Shown here in pieces: positions 24,941 through 33,511 of a stretch of 64,000 bases of DNA (position 1 is the first letter of the stretch; each line of letters starts with the position of its first letter). Source of the stretch: Nonomuraea sp. PA05 (GTDB taxonomy: Bacteria > Actinomycetota > Actinomycetes > Streptosporangiales > Streptosporangiaceae); NCBI RefSeq assembly GCF_008086045.1, contig NZ_VSEY01000047.1, positions 1 to 64,000 of the forward strand, read 5' to 3'. Position numbers and translations under genes: made by a program. The notes beneath the pieces were generated by a model. It did no database searches. It saw only the letters and a program-made list of their open reading frames with translations, and was not told the DNA's origin.

Positions 24941-26430
24941 GCGCCTAGCCTCCACTTCGCCAGCTCAGCCTCCAGCGCTGCGCGAGTCTCGCGGGCCTTC
25001 GCGTGCGCGGTATCCAGGTCGACCAAGGCCTGCTCCAGGGTGATCTGCTCACCGACCGCGGCCGGCTTGACGTACAGTGGGATGTTCAGGTTCCAGCCGT
25101 TGACCTTGATGTCGTCCAGGGTCGCGACCGCGGCCAGGCCGAGTTGGTCGGCGTACTCCTGATACGCCTTCAGGAGGGTCTCGGCATGGTCGGGTTCGAG
25201 GGTGTTCTGGTTGCGGCCGCGCCTGAAGAGCAACTCTCCGTTGACGAAGAGCACCTTGTTCTGCTGCTCGGCGTGGCGCTGACGGCGCAGGATCAGCACG
25301 CAGGCGGCCAGGCCAGCGCCGTAGAACAGGTTGGGCGCTAGGCCGATGACGGCCTCCACGAAGCCGGCCTTGAGGATGTGCTCGCGGACGCGACCCTCGG
25401 CGCCCTGACGGAACAGGGCGCCCTGTGGGAGGACGACCGCCACCCTTCCTCCGGTGGGTGCAGCGGAGGTAAGCATGTGCTGGACCCAGGCCCAGTCGGC
25501 GTACCCCTTCGGCGGCACCCCGCCCGACTCGTTACGACCCCACGGATCGGATGCCCACTGCTCGTGGCCCCAGTTCTTCAGGGAAAATGGGGGGTTGGCG
25601 ATCACGCAGTCGAACCTGGCCAGCCGGCCGTGGTCAAAGTAGGCCGGATCGCGCAGCGTGTCACCACGCTCGATGTGGAAGTCCTCCACGCCGTGCAACA
25701 GTAGGTTCATCCGCGCGATCGCGGAAGTGGTGAGCACCTTCTCCTGGCCATACAACTTGCCGAGCACGGTCTTCGGATCACCGCCGCGGGCCTTGATGTG
25801 CTGGATGACTTCGATCAGCATTCCACCGGTGCCACAGGCCGGGTCGTAGACCGTCTCGCCCTCCTGGGGGTCGAGGATGTTGACCAGTAGCGCGACCACT
25901 TCGCGCGGCGTGTAGTACTCGCCTGCCTTCTTGTTGGACTGGTCGGCGAACCGCTTGATCAGGTACTCGTATGCCTGCCCCAGTACGTCGGGGGCGGCCT
26001 GGGAGATCGAAAGGGTCTTGGTCGAGAAGTGCTCGATCAGGTCAATCAGCTTGCTGTCCGGGAGCTTGTCCTTGTTGGTCCAGCTCGCACCGCCAAAGAT
26101 GCCATACAGCGTGCCCTGGTTGGCTTGTTCGATTCCGCGGAACGCGGTCTTGAGCGCCGCACCAACGTTTTCCGCGCGCTCGCGCACGTCTTCCCAGTGG
26201 CATCCTTCGGGGATGATGAACCGGTGGTTCTCCTCGAACGCCGCATACATGTGGTCGCCACCGGATTCGTCCAGCGCGCGGGCGTACTCCTCGTCGTACA
26301 CATCGCTGATCCGCTTGAAGAACATCAACGGGAAGATATACGCCTTGAAGTCCGCTTGGTCGATGCTGCCCCGCAGCAGATCAGCCGCTCTCGCCAGATA
26401 CGACTCCAACTCTCCTAGCGTCAGCGGCAC
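24937..26430 (-). CDS. hsdM: Type I N6-adenine methyltransferase, first M subunit
   Basis: 497 aa, first gene of the operon. Start is a GTG at 26430 with GGAG six bases upstream. The N-terminal domain has YIFPLMFFKRISDVYDEE, followed by SAM motif I DPACGTGGMLIE near 198, motif IV NPPF near 275, and a C-terminal coiled coil (residues about 465-495) used to contact HsdS. It is followed with a 4-bp overlap by a second, different hsdM. Having two HsdM proteins with one HsdS suggests a mixed M1-M2-S methylase. Confidence 0.93.
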   Translation of the reverse strand: MPLTLGELESYLARAADLLRGSIDQADFKAYIFPLMFFKRISDVYDEEYARALDESGGDHMYAAFEENHRFIIPEGCHWEDVRERAENVGAALKTAFRGIEQANQGTLYGIFGGASWTNKDKLPDSKLIDLIEHFSTKTLSISQAAPDVLGQAYEYLIKRFADQSNKKAGEYYTPREVVALLVNILDPQEGETVYDPACGTGGMLIEVIQHIKARGGDPKTVLGKLYGQEKVLTTSAIARMNLLLHGVEDFHIERGDTLRDPAYFDHGRLARFDCVIANPPFSLKNWGHEQWASDPWGRNESGGVPPKGYADWAWVQHMLTSAAPTGGRVAVVLPQGALFRQGAEGRVREHILKAGFVEAVIGLAPNLFYGAGLAACVLILRRQRHAEQQNKVLFVNGELLFRRGRNQNTLEPDHAETLLKAYQEYADQLGLAAVATLDDIKVNGWNLNIPLYVKPAAVGEQITLEQALVDLDTAHAKARETRAALEAELAKWRLGA

Positions 26431-26591
26431 CGGAAGCTCCTGTTCTCCAACACCGACCCCACTCGATCACTGCCCGTTTCCATACTTGGCTTGTTCAGTT
26501 TGCTCGGCTCGCCATCCGACGAGCACGTGTCGGAGCCTAGCGGGATCTGCCGACAATCTGGCTGCCGCGGGGCTTCCGTTCCTCGGGCCTA

Positions 26592-27710
26592 GTGTTCCGG
26601 TCTTGAGTTTCGTCATCTAATGGAGGGATGGCGGGCAGACCACGACGTCCGCTCGTGCTGAGCGTGGACGAGCGACGGACGCTGCAGGGATGGGCCACAC
26701 GCGGGAAGACCGCGCAGGTGCTGGCCCACCGGTCGCGGATCATCTTGCTGTGTGCCGATGGCCTGGACAACACTGCGGTTGCCGGGCAGCTGGGCATCTC
26801 GCGGGACACGGTGGGCAAGTGGCGCAACCGGTTCATCGATCGGCGGCTGGACGGGCTCACCGATGAGCCGCGGCCCGGTGCACCGCGCACCCTCACCGAT
26901 GCGCAGGTGGAGGAGGTGGTGGTGCGCACGCTGGAAGAGGTGCCCGAGGGAGCGACCCACTGGTCCCGGCGGGAGCTGGCCGCCCGGGTGGGCATCTCGC
27001 CCTCCAGCGTGCGACGCATCTGGCAGGCGTTCGGCCTGCAACCACATCTGGTGGAGGAATTCAAGATCTCCACTGATCCGCTGCTGATCGACAAGATCCG
27101 CGACGTGGTCGGCCTGTACCTGTCCCCGCCCGAGCACGCGGTGGTCTTCTCGGCCGACGAAAAGCCGCACATCCAGGCGATCGAGCGGTCCGCGCCGGTG
27201 CTGCCGATGATGCCCGGCACGCCCGAGCGGCGCAGCCACGACTACCACCGGCACGGCACCATCGACCTGTTCGCGGCGCTGAACGTGGCCACCGGAAAGG
27301 TGATCGGCAAGTTATCGCCCCAGCATCGCGCGGTGGACTTCCGCGACTTCCTGGATGAGATCTTCCACCAGGTCGAGCCGGCCCTGGAGATCCACGTGAT
27401 CTGCGACAACCTGTCCACTCACAAGGCCCCGGTGGTCCACAAATGGCTCCTCGAACACCCCACCGTCCACCTGCACTTCACCCCCACCTACTCATCGTGG
27501 ATCAACCAGGTCGAACGATGGTTCGCCGAACTACAGCGCCGCCGCCTCGATCGCGGCGTGTTCTGCTCCCTCGACGAACTCACCACCGCGCTGCAGGAAT
27601 GGCTCAAGCACTGGAACGAGAACGCCCGTCCCTTCACCTGGACCAAGAACGCCGACCAGATCATCGGAGCCATCGGCCGCTACTGCGCTCGAATTTCTGG
27701 ACCGGGACAC
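26592..27710 (+). mobile_element. IS630-family insertion sequence, about 1.12 kb
   Basis: Imperfect 21-nt terminal inverted repeats lie at 26592-26612 and 27690-27710 (16 of 21 matching; both begin GTGT-CCGGTC with one variable base). The element is flanked on both sides by TA (26590-26591 and 27711-27712), the target duplication expected for IS630/Tc1-type elements. It holds one transposase gene and is probably complete. Confidence 0.85.
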
Positions 27711-27713
27711 TAG
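26628..27713 (+). CDS. IS630-family transposase
   Basis: 361 aa. The N-terminus has two helix-turn-helix units (NTAVAGQLGISRDTVGKWRNRF and ELAARVGISPSSVRRIW in parts). The catalytic domain shows the DDE triad: D in FSADEKPHIQA near 180, D in HVICDNLSTHKAP near 262, and E in SSWINQVERWFAEL near 298. The stop codon TAG is completed by the flanking TA duplication. It sits 200 bp upstream of the hsd operon start, divergent from it, and seems intact and potentially mobile. Confidence 0.92.
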   Translation: MAGRPRRPLVLSVDERRTLQGWATRGKTAQVLAHRSRIILLCADGLDNTAVAGQLGISRDTVGKWRNRFIDRRLDGLTDEPRPGAPRTLTDAQVEEVVVRTLEEVPEGATHWSRRELAARVGISPSSVRRIWQAFGLQPHLVEEFKISTDPLLIDKIRDVVGLYLSPPEHAVVFSADEKPHIQAIERSAPVLPMMPGTPERRSHDYHRHGTIDLFAALNVATGKVIGKLSPQHRAVDFRDFLDEIFHQVEPALEIHVICDNLSTHKAPVVHKWLLEHPTVHLHFTPTYSSWINQVERWFAELQRRRLDRGVFCSLDELTTALQEWLKHWNENARPFTWTKNADQIIGAIGRYCARISGPGH

Positions 27714-27864
27714 CGGCCCTGCGGTACGGGTCCCCTTGCCACCGGATGACGTGGTGCTCTCCCTCTGGGCTGGGGATATACAGGGGATGATCTTCCTCGA
27801 CGCGGACCGCCCGTAGGACGTTCGCCCAGCTCAGCCTGGCTAAGGAGCCACAGAAGCACGCACT
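27714..27864. other. No gene; flank between IS630 and tRNA remnant
   Basis: About 150 bp with no gene. Its first 30 bases resemble 18983-19014. The last part contains a D-arm-like string (GCTCAGCCTGGCTAAGGAGC at about 27828-27847), but the distance and the missing 5' acceptor do not allow a complete tRNA. Confidence 0.4.
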
Positions 27865-27909
27865 CTCCTAAAGCGGGTGCCGCAGGTTCGAATCCTGCCG
27901 GGGGCACCA
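27865..27909 (+). other. 3' part of tRNA-Arg(CCU), putative attachment site
   Basis: The 45 nt read as the 3' half of a tRNA: anticodon loop CTCCTAA (anticodon CCT), 3' anticodon stem AGCGG, variable loop, T-arm GCAGG-TTCGAAT-CCTGC, acceptor strand CGGGGGC, A and CCA. The upstream bases do not complete the anticodon stem, and no GCCCCCG acceptor strand lies nearby. Such 3' pieces are left at one end when an element integrates into a tRNA gene. Orientation implies that the inserted DNA lies to the left, with the restored tRNA outside this window. Confidence 0.75.
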
Positions 27910-28096
27910 GGTTCGACCAGCATCTGCGCCAAACACGTGCGCAAAACCGAGGCGTGCAAGGATCATGGTCCCCGCGCCAGAATCTCGTGCGACGCCCTTC
28001 ACCATGCAGAAGATCCACGTGAGGTCCGAAATGTCCGAGTCGGCGAAAGTGGTCCAAAACGGCTTCGGTGCCTGATGAATACGTAGGTCAGCGCGA

Positions 28097-28186
28097 GCGC
28101 TCCCCGCGCACGCGGGGATGAGCCAAGCTTCAGGCCGCTCAGGCGGCGGGCCAGGTGGCGTCCCCCACGCACGCGGGGATGGTCCT
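28097..28186. CRISPR. Degenerate two-repeat CRISPR remnant (type I-E-like)
   Basis: Two copies of a 29-nt actinomycete I-E-type repeat at 28097-28125 and 28158-28186 share the core CGCACGCGGGGATG (28107-28120 and 28168-28181). Their 61-nt periodicity equals 29 plus a 32-nt spacer (28126-28157). The second copy has several changes on its 5' side. No further copies occur one period up or down, and no cas genes are nearby. Leader not identified. Confidence 0.65.
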
Positions 28187-28385
28187 GGGCCGGCAGCGTC
28201 TATCCGGTCCGGGAGAGCCTTGCCACCGCCGGCGCAACGTTCGGCACAACCTTGCATCAGGGCTCCTGTCCGGATCGACTTGCCGATTCCGGACTCACCT
28301 TGCGGAGTCCACTCTCACTCTGCGCCGATGAGTTGCGGGCAGCCGAGTGGTCCAACTCCTCAGGACAACATTTCAGGAGGTCTGC

Positions 28386-28955
28386 ATGGGTGCCGTGTTG
28401 CTGTACAAGAGCATGTCGCTGGACGGCTTCGTCGCCGGCCCGGACATCGGCGCGGAGCATCCCATGGGCAAGGGCGGCATGCGCCTGCACAAGTGGATGT
28501 TCACCGACCAGCCCGACCCGCGCGACAAGGAGGTACTCGCTACGATGTCCGCCTCGGTCGGCGCGGTCGTGGTCGGCAAGCGCACGTTCGACGTCGGCCT
28601 GCCGCACTGGCAGGACACCCCTTACCCGGCACCGACCTTCGTGCTCACCCACCACACCCGCGACGAACTCGTCATGAAGAGCGCAACGTTCACCTTCGTC
28701 ACCGACGGCATCGAGGCAACCCTGAAAGCCGCCCAGACCGCGGCCGGCGACAAGAACGTGATCGTGATGGGCGCCCAAACAGGACGGCAGTTCCTGCACG
28801 GCGGACTGCTGGATGAACTGCTGATCAACCTCGTGCCGGTCGTTCTGGGCTCGGGAAGCCGACTCCTGGAAGACCTGGGCCACATCGAATTGATACGCAC
28901 AGAGGTCATTGCCACCGACGCGGTCACGCACCTACGGTTCCAGGTCGTGAAGTAA
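28386..28955 (+). CDS. RibD C-terminal/dihydrofolate reductase-like protein
   Basis: 189 aa from the ATG at 28386, with AGGAGG eight bases upstream. The fold signatures are SMSLDGFVAGPD at the N-terminus, VVVGKRTFDVGL near residue 60, VIVMGAQTGRQFLHGGLLDEL near 125, and LVPVVLGSGSRLL near 150. These form the NADPH-binding DHFR-like family common as single-domain proteins in actinomycetes. Substrate unknown; it is not a classical FolA. No operon partner is evident; the next gene is a converging pseudogene. Confidence 0.88.
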   Translation: MGAVLLYKSMSLDGFVAGPDIGAEHPMGKGGMRLHKWMFTDQPDPRDKEVLATMSASVGAVVVGKRTFDVGLPHWQDTPYPAPTFVLTHHTRDELVMKSATFTFVTDGIEATLKAAQTAAGDKNVIVMGAQTGRQFLHGGLLDELLINLVPVVLGSGSRLLEDLGHIELIRTEVIATDAVTHLRFQVVK

Positions 28956-28959
28956 ACGG

Positions 28960-29468
28960 ACTACGACACGGAATTGCGGAGCGGACGCTCGGCCCGCGCG
29001 GGCCGATGATCAGCCGCTGCATCTCCTCGGCGATGGTGCGGCCGGTGACCTTCTCGATGAGGAGCCGGGCCAGGACGTAGTTGGTGTAGCTCCAGTCGGT
29101 GCCGGGCTCGAAGCGGGCGGGCTTGGACAGGGCCAGCCGGACCAGTTCTTCGGGCTGGTAGGTGTGGAAGCGGTTGTCCACCCATTCCTTGCCTGCCTCG
29201 GCCCGGTCCTGCTGCCGCAGCAGCTTCACCGACGCGGTCAGCGCGGGCAGCGCCTGGTCGGCGAGGCCGGCCACGCTCTTGTGGTTGAGGCCGTTGGGCG
29301 CCTTGGGCGAGCACGTGCCCGGTCAGGCCGGTCGCGGAGGTCAGAGCCAGGCTGCCCTGGGTGCCGACCCGGTGTGCGGAACCGGCGGCACCGGCGGCGG
29401 ACATCAGCGCGACGGCGCCCCAGGCGGCGGTGCGCAAGGTGTGCTGGTCCTGAGCGGTGAGGGACATG
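28960..29468 (-). pseudogene. Chimeric remnant: small conserved protein joined to serine-hydrolase piece
   Basis: The 5' part, from the ATG at 29468 (AAGGAG upstream), encodes SLTAQDQHTLRTAAWGAVALM and a helical region typical of a small conserved actinomycete protein. A frame change follows near 29300. The next frame reads VAGLADQALPALTASVKLLRQQD and then switches into a beta-lactamase/esterase segment FEPGTDWSYTNYVLARLLIEKV with the YxN-type motif YTN. The SxxK and His-Gly parts are missing. Two unrelated genes seem fused by deletion, with a frameshift as well. Confidence 0.7.
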
Positions 29469-29540
29469 GCGGTGCTCCTTGAAGGTTGGTCCGGCTTGTC
29501 GGCGCCGGGGGTCGGTGGCGACGACAGGAACGTTACGGCT

Positions 29541-29560
29541 ATTGCCACACCTCTGGCAAT
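29541..29560. promoter_or_regulatory. Inverted repeat ATTGCCA-N6-TGGCAAT
   Basis: Seven-base perfect arms; two further TGGCAA half-sites follow at about 29597 and 29622. A plausible promoter (TTGTCT at about 29606 and TACCCT 18 bases on) overlaps these half-sites and points at the XRE gene. A binding site of that regulator is likely. Confidence 0.6.
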
Positions 29561-29696
29561 TTTTTGTCAAGGATGTGGCGTACTCCGCATCAGAGCTGGC
29601 AACAACTTGTCTCGCGTGTGGCAAGTGGGCTACCCTCGGGGCCTGACGCACCCCTCCGGACGTCGCGCGAAGCCACCCCAACCCGGGAGTTCGGAC

Positions 29697-30899
29697 ATGC
29701 TCGAACAACCAGTCTTCGGCCGCCGCCTCAGGCAACTGAGAACCGAACGCGGCCTCACCCTGGCCGCTCTCGCAGGCGAAGGCATGTCCACCGGCTACCT
29801 GTCCCGGCTGGAATCCGGCGCCCGCCAGCCCACCGAACGCGCCATCGCCCACCTGGCCGCACAACTCGGCATCAGCCCCGCCGAACTCACCCAGTCCACC
29901 ACGACCTCCCTGGCCCAGAGCCTGACCCTGGCCACCGGCCTCAGCCAGGACGAAGTCGGCCAGACCCTCAGCCAAGCCCTGAAAGTCTCGGGCGGTGAGG
30001 ATCCGCTGCTGCGCTGGCAGGCGCTCTGGCAGGTCGCCGAATGGCACCAGTGGCGGCAGGAGTACCCCGAGCAGCGGGCGCACCTCGACGAGCTGGTCAC
30101 GCTCAGCGAGCAGATCGGGCTGCCCGAGCTGCAGTCCAGGGCACTGGCGGCGCTGTCGCGCTGCATGCGCAGCACCGGAGAGATCGCCGGCGCCGTCGAC
30201 GTCGCGGCACGCGCCCACGAGCTGGCCCGACGCGAAGCGCTGCCCGCACGCGTGCAGACCTCCACTCTGCTCGCCCTGGTCTCGGCGCTGGCCGAGGCCG
30301 GACGGCTGCCCGACGCCGCCCGGCACGCCGACGAGCTGCTCACCGTGGCGAGCGAGGTCTCGGGCGCGCTGTGGGCGCAGGCCGTGTGGACCGTGGCCAA
30401 CGTCCGGGTCCGCCAGGGCGACCGCGACACCGGCGCGGAGTTGATGAACCAGGCCATCGACGGCTTCGACGGCCGCGATGACCTGATCATCTGGATGCGG
30501 CTGCGCCTCGGCGCCGCCCGGCTCGACCTCCTGGCCGTTCCGCCCAGAACGGAGTCCGCCCGGCAGCGCGTCCAAGAGGTCCAGGCCGCGCTGCCGTTCG
30601 CGGCGTCGACCGCCATCGAGCAGCAGCTGCTGGCGGTGCGCGCCCGCATCGCCGTCCTGACCGGCGACCTCGACGAGGCCCGCACCGTCCTGGACCGGCT
30701 GATCGGCTTCGACGACCTGCTCACCTACCAGGAGCGGACCAGGCTCGACGTGCTCCGCAACCGCGTCCTGCTCCTGGAGGGCGAGAAGGACACCGCGCTC
30801 GACGGGCTGCGCACGCTCGCCGAGCAGGCCCAGCAGAACGGCAACATGGACCTGGCCGCGGAGATCTGGCGGCTCGTCGCCGAATCCCTGGCCCAGTAG
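29697..30899 (+). CDS. XRE-family regulator with TPR domain
   Basis: 400 aa from the ATG at 29697 with GGGAG about eight bases upstream; a longer frame from 29457 reads through the operator region. Residues 5-65 are an XRE helix-turn-helix (FGRRLRQLRTERGLTLAALAG and STGYLSRLESGARQP). Residues about 90-395 are TPR-like helical pairs. It is divergent from the chimeric pseudogene, whose ancestor it may have regulated, and TGGCAA repeats lie between them. The TPR part may sense a peptide or protein partner. Confidence 0.85.
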   Translation: MLEQPVFGRRLRQLRTERGLTLAALAGEGMSTGYLSRLESGARQPTERAIAHLAAQLGISPAELTQSTTTSLAQSLTLATGLSQDEVGQTLSQALKVSGGEDPLLRWQALWQVAEWHQWRQEYPEQRAHLDELVTLSEQIGLPELQSRALAALSRCMRSTGEIAGAVDVAARAHELARREALPARVQTSTLLALVSALAEAGRLPDAARHADELLTVASEVSGALWAQAVWTVANVRVRQGDRDTGAELMNQAIDGFDGRDDLIIWMRLRLGAARLDLLAVPPRTESARQRVQEVQAALPFAASTAIEQQLLAVRARIAVLTGDLDEARTVLDRLIGFDDLLTYQERTRLDVLRNRVLLLEGEKDTALDGLRTLAEQAQQNGNMDLAAEIWRLVAESLAQ

Positions 30900-31299
30900 G
30901 AGTGCTTTCCCGCTGGTCCGCCGCCCGCCCCGCGAGCCGGCGAATTCCGGTCGGGCTCCGTCCGCTTCATCGGAGCCCTCATGGTGGCCACGGCAGGCTG
31001 GGTACCGAAGACAGTCGTCGCCAGGCCACCCCGCCGCACCCCTCCGGAGTGACCTCGCCCTCGCCGCCCTGCTGGCCGACGATGCTCACTCCTCGCCCGG
31101 CCAGGCCGAGCAGTCGAACGGGGCGGATGACGGCTGACCACCGGCCTGCGACGTCGCGCCGCGCACCGCGGTGTGTCATGACGCCCGGCCTCGTCAGGAT
31201 GGCGGTGCCTTGCCTTCTTCGCCGCGCCGCATGCCGCGTTCGTGGCCTTGGCAGGATCTTGACGCCTCATGGACCTCGGCGCGCAGGTCAGGAATCAGG
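30900..31299. other. 400-bp stretch without a credible gene
   Basis: Lies between the XRE gene and the end of a leftward 672-aa gene. It contains one copy (31032-31048) of an extragenic string that reads CCGCACCCCTCCGGA and recurs at 29647 and 37199. Nothing else supported. Confidence 0.5.
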
Positions 31300-33318
31300 T
31301 CAGTGTTTGCGCTTCTTCCGGCGGCCTCGGGCGCCCGGCGGCCGGGTGGGGACGAGGCGGAGGGGATGCCGGGCGGTCTTGCGGAGCGGCTCGGCCACCA
31401 GCTCGCGTAGCTCCCGCAGCCCGACGGCATCGGGGTGCCCCGACGCCAGGATCGCCTCCACGAACTCGTACGCGTCCCCACCTCCCATCCTTCTGAGCTG
31501 CTCGGTCAACCCCTCAGGCCCGGCGAGCTCCAGCGCCGACAGGAAGTTCTCCGCTCCCATGAGCAGGTGTTCCCGCTCACTCAACGCCCCGGGATCCATT
31601 TCCCCGTCATCGATGAGCAGCGTCCACACGGCAGGCCCCAGGACCGGATCGTGACGGAGGTCGTGCAGGAGCCGCTTGCCGGGAAGAGCCTCGGCCAGAA
31701 CGCGCAGCATCGCCGCCACGCGGGTACGGAACGGGCAAGCCCGTACGGCCTCCAGCAACGTCTCGACGTCCTGCCCCAGGCGGGCCAGCCACCCCTGGAG
31801 CTCCGCGGCGGCGTCCTGCGGCGGATAGTGCTGGGCGAGCACCCCGAGCAGTTCGGCCGGCGGGGCTGCGGCGAGTTCGCCGAGGAGAGGAGCGTCGCGG
31901 CCCTCGGCGAGGAGGCGGTCGCGGACGCCGCGGAGGCCGAGCGGGGTGAGGCGGATCAGCGGGAGGTCGGGCTCGGCGAGGGCGGTACGCAGGCGTTCGG
32001 TCGCCTCCGGCGAGAAGACGTGGTCGAGGTCGGTCGCGTAGAGGGGGTCGGAGGGGCCGCAGGTGAGCTCCACTGCTCCGAGGTCGGACAGGGCCTCGAA
32101 CATGCGTCCCAGGTCCCGGGCGACCTCGCGGCGCCAGAGATCACGCAGGCGCTCGTCCTCCTGGTCGAGAACGAAGTACTCCTGGCAGGCCAGCCACACC
32201 GTCTCTTCGAGCCGGACCAACGGCATCTCGTCCAGCCCGTACATGGAGTTGAGCACGTCCGGCAGGATCTCCTCGAAGATCTCGGCCAGGATGGGCTCGG
32301 GACGCCAGGTCGCGACGGGCACGGTGACCACCCGGCCCAGCTCCGGCAGCACCTCGAACGCGCGCCGCCACAGCGCCTCCGGGTCGCGCAGCAGAGGCGC
32401 GGCCTTGGCCACGCGGAAGAGCCGGCCCTTGCTGGTGCGGGTCAGGCGGAGCTTCTTGGCCCAGGCGAGCAGCAGGTTGAGCTGCGGCAGATCGGTGGCG
32501 CTGCGGACGCGCAACTCGTCCTCGCCGGTGCCCAGCAGGGCCGACACCTCAAGGGCGTCGGCGACGCGGAGGTTGCCCGCGGCGGTGAGGGCGCGGCCGT
32601 CCTTGCCCACCCAGTCGGCCAGGGTGATGAGACGCTGCACGGTCTGGCTCCGCGCGGCGGCCTCCGCCAGCTCGGAGGCGGGCGGCAGGGAGACAGGCGG
32701 CTGAGGGAAGGCGCGTTCCTCCTCGATGCCGCCGTACAGGAAGCGGTTCTGCATGATCTGGTCGAGCACCTGCTCGTCGTACGGAACGCGACCGGCGTCC
32801 AGATCGCCCTTGAACCGTTCGAACGCGCCCGGCAGAGTGAGATCGACGCCCTGGTCGAGAGCCGTATGCGCCCAGAACGTCGCCACCCCCCGCAGTGTGG
32901 GGTCGTCGAGCGCGGCCGCGTACTCCGCCCGTGTGCTCTCGATGATCTCCTCCGCCTCCGCGAGCGTGGCGCCGCGCGGGTCGCGCAGGCCCGTGACGTC
33001 GAGAAAGCGCAGGTACGTGCGCAGTGTCGCCGGGGCGAGGTCAAGCTCCTCTCGTGGAGCCGTCACCTTGTACGGCACGTACCGCAGCAGGAAGAACCTG
33101 ATGCCCGCACCGTCCCAGTACGCCAGCCGCCCGTCGCGGCTCTCGTGCCGCGCGTCGACGGCGGCGGAGAGCAGCAGGTCATCGACCGGATAACTGTGCT
33201 CCTCCGCCCAGCTGACACACCGCCGGATCAGCAAGTCCTTGGCGGCCTCGAACTCCTCGGCCTCTTCGGGCTCGAACCAGGTACGCACCAACCCAGCCTC
33301 CCATTTCTTCAGGGTCAC
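31300..33318 (-). CDS. 672-aa protein of unknown function
   Basis: Start GTG at 33318 with GGCGAGG just upstream; the longer frame from 33561 runs over the PPK2 gene and is rejected. The protein is acidic and helical, beginning TLKKWEAGLVRTWFEPEEA and ending in a basic tail GARGRRKKRKH that could bind nucleic acid. The middle (residues about 200-520) is rich in Leu/Glu repeats without a recognised catalytic motif, signal peptide or membrane segment. It is divergent from the PPK2 gene. Codon use and length support a real gene, but I do not recognise the family. Confidence 0.75.
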   Translation of the reverse strand: MTLKKWEAGLVRTWFEPEEAEEFEAAKDLLIRRCVSWAEEHSYPVDDLLLSAAVDARHESRDGRLAYWDGAGIRFFLLRYVPYKVTAPREELDLAPATLRTYLRFLDVTGLRDPRGATLAEAEEIIESTRAEYAAALDDPTLRGVATFWAHTALDQGVDLTLPGAFERFKGDLDAGRVPYDEQVLDQIMQNRFLYGGIEEERAFPQPPVSLPPASELAEAAARSQTVQRLITLADWVGKDGRALTAAGNLRVADALEVSALLGTGEDELRVRSATDLPQLNLLLAWAKKLRLTRTSKGRLFRVAKAAPLLRDPEALWRRAFEVLPELGRVVTVPVATWRPEPILAEIFEEILPDVLNSMYGLDEMPLVRLEETVWLACQEYFVLDQEDERLRDLWRREVARDLGRMFEALSDLGAVELTCGPSDPLYATDLDHVFSPEATERLRTALAEPDLPLIRLTPLGLRGVRDRLLAEGRDAPLLGELAAAPPAELLGVLAQHYPPQDAAAELQGWLARLGQDVETLLEAVRACPFRTRVAAMLRVLAEALPGKRLLHDLRHDPVLGPAVWTLLIDDGEMDPGALSEREHLLMGAENFLSALELAGPEGLTEQLRRMGGGDAYEFVEAILASGHPDAVGLRELRELVAEPLRKTARHPLRLVPTRPPGARGRRKKRKH

Positions 33319-33511
33319 CGCCTCGCCAGGCGGTGAGATGGCTGTGCCGGGTCGCCGAATCCCCCGCTGTGGGGGATGACATCGCCCTGTCGGCGGCTCG
33401 ATGCTGACGCGGTCTGCTCCGCGAGCGCTCGGCCGAGGCCGAGAGCATCGAAGGGGGCGCGGGGACCGCGGCGCAGAGTCTGTGGACCGTGAGTGCCGAG
33501 AGGTGAGCGAC

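Noticed and set aside
27820-27909. A complete tRNA gene
   Set aside because: A D-arm-like string exists, but the 5' acceptor strand does not pair with CGGGGGC and the distance to the anticodon loop is about ten bases too long.
27710-28057. Leftward open frame containing a PPAGFEPAAPALG-like string
   Set aside because: This is the well-known false translation of a tRNA 3' half; the DNA here is the tRNA-Arg remnant.
28036-28247. Further CRISPR repeats one period before or after the two seen
   Set aside because: Sequences at 28036 and 28219 do not resemble the repeat.
27868-28257. Leftward 129-codon frame with PSPRAWGTPPG and LIPACAGSARAD strings
   Set aside because: These are translations of the CRISPR-like repeats and the tRNA piece, not a protein.
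31435-33336. 633-codon rightward frame opposite the 672-aa gene
   Set aside because: Gln/Arg/Gly-rich shadow; the leftward frame has better codon use and an SD-linked start.
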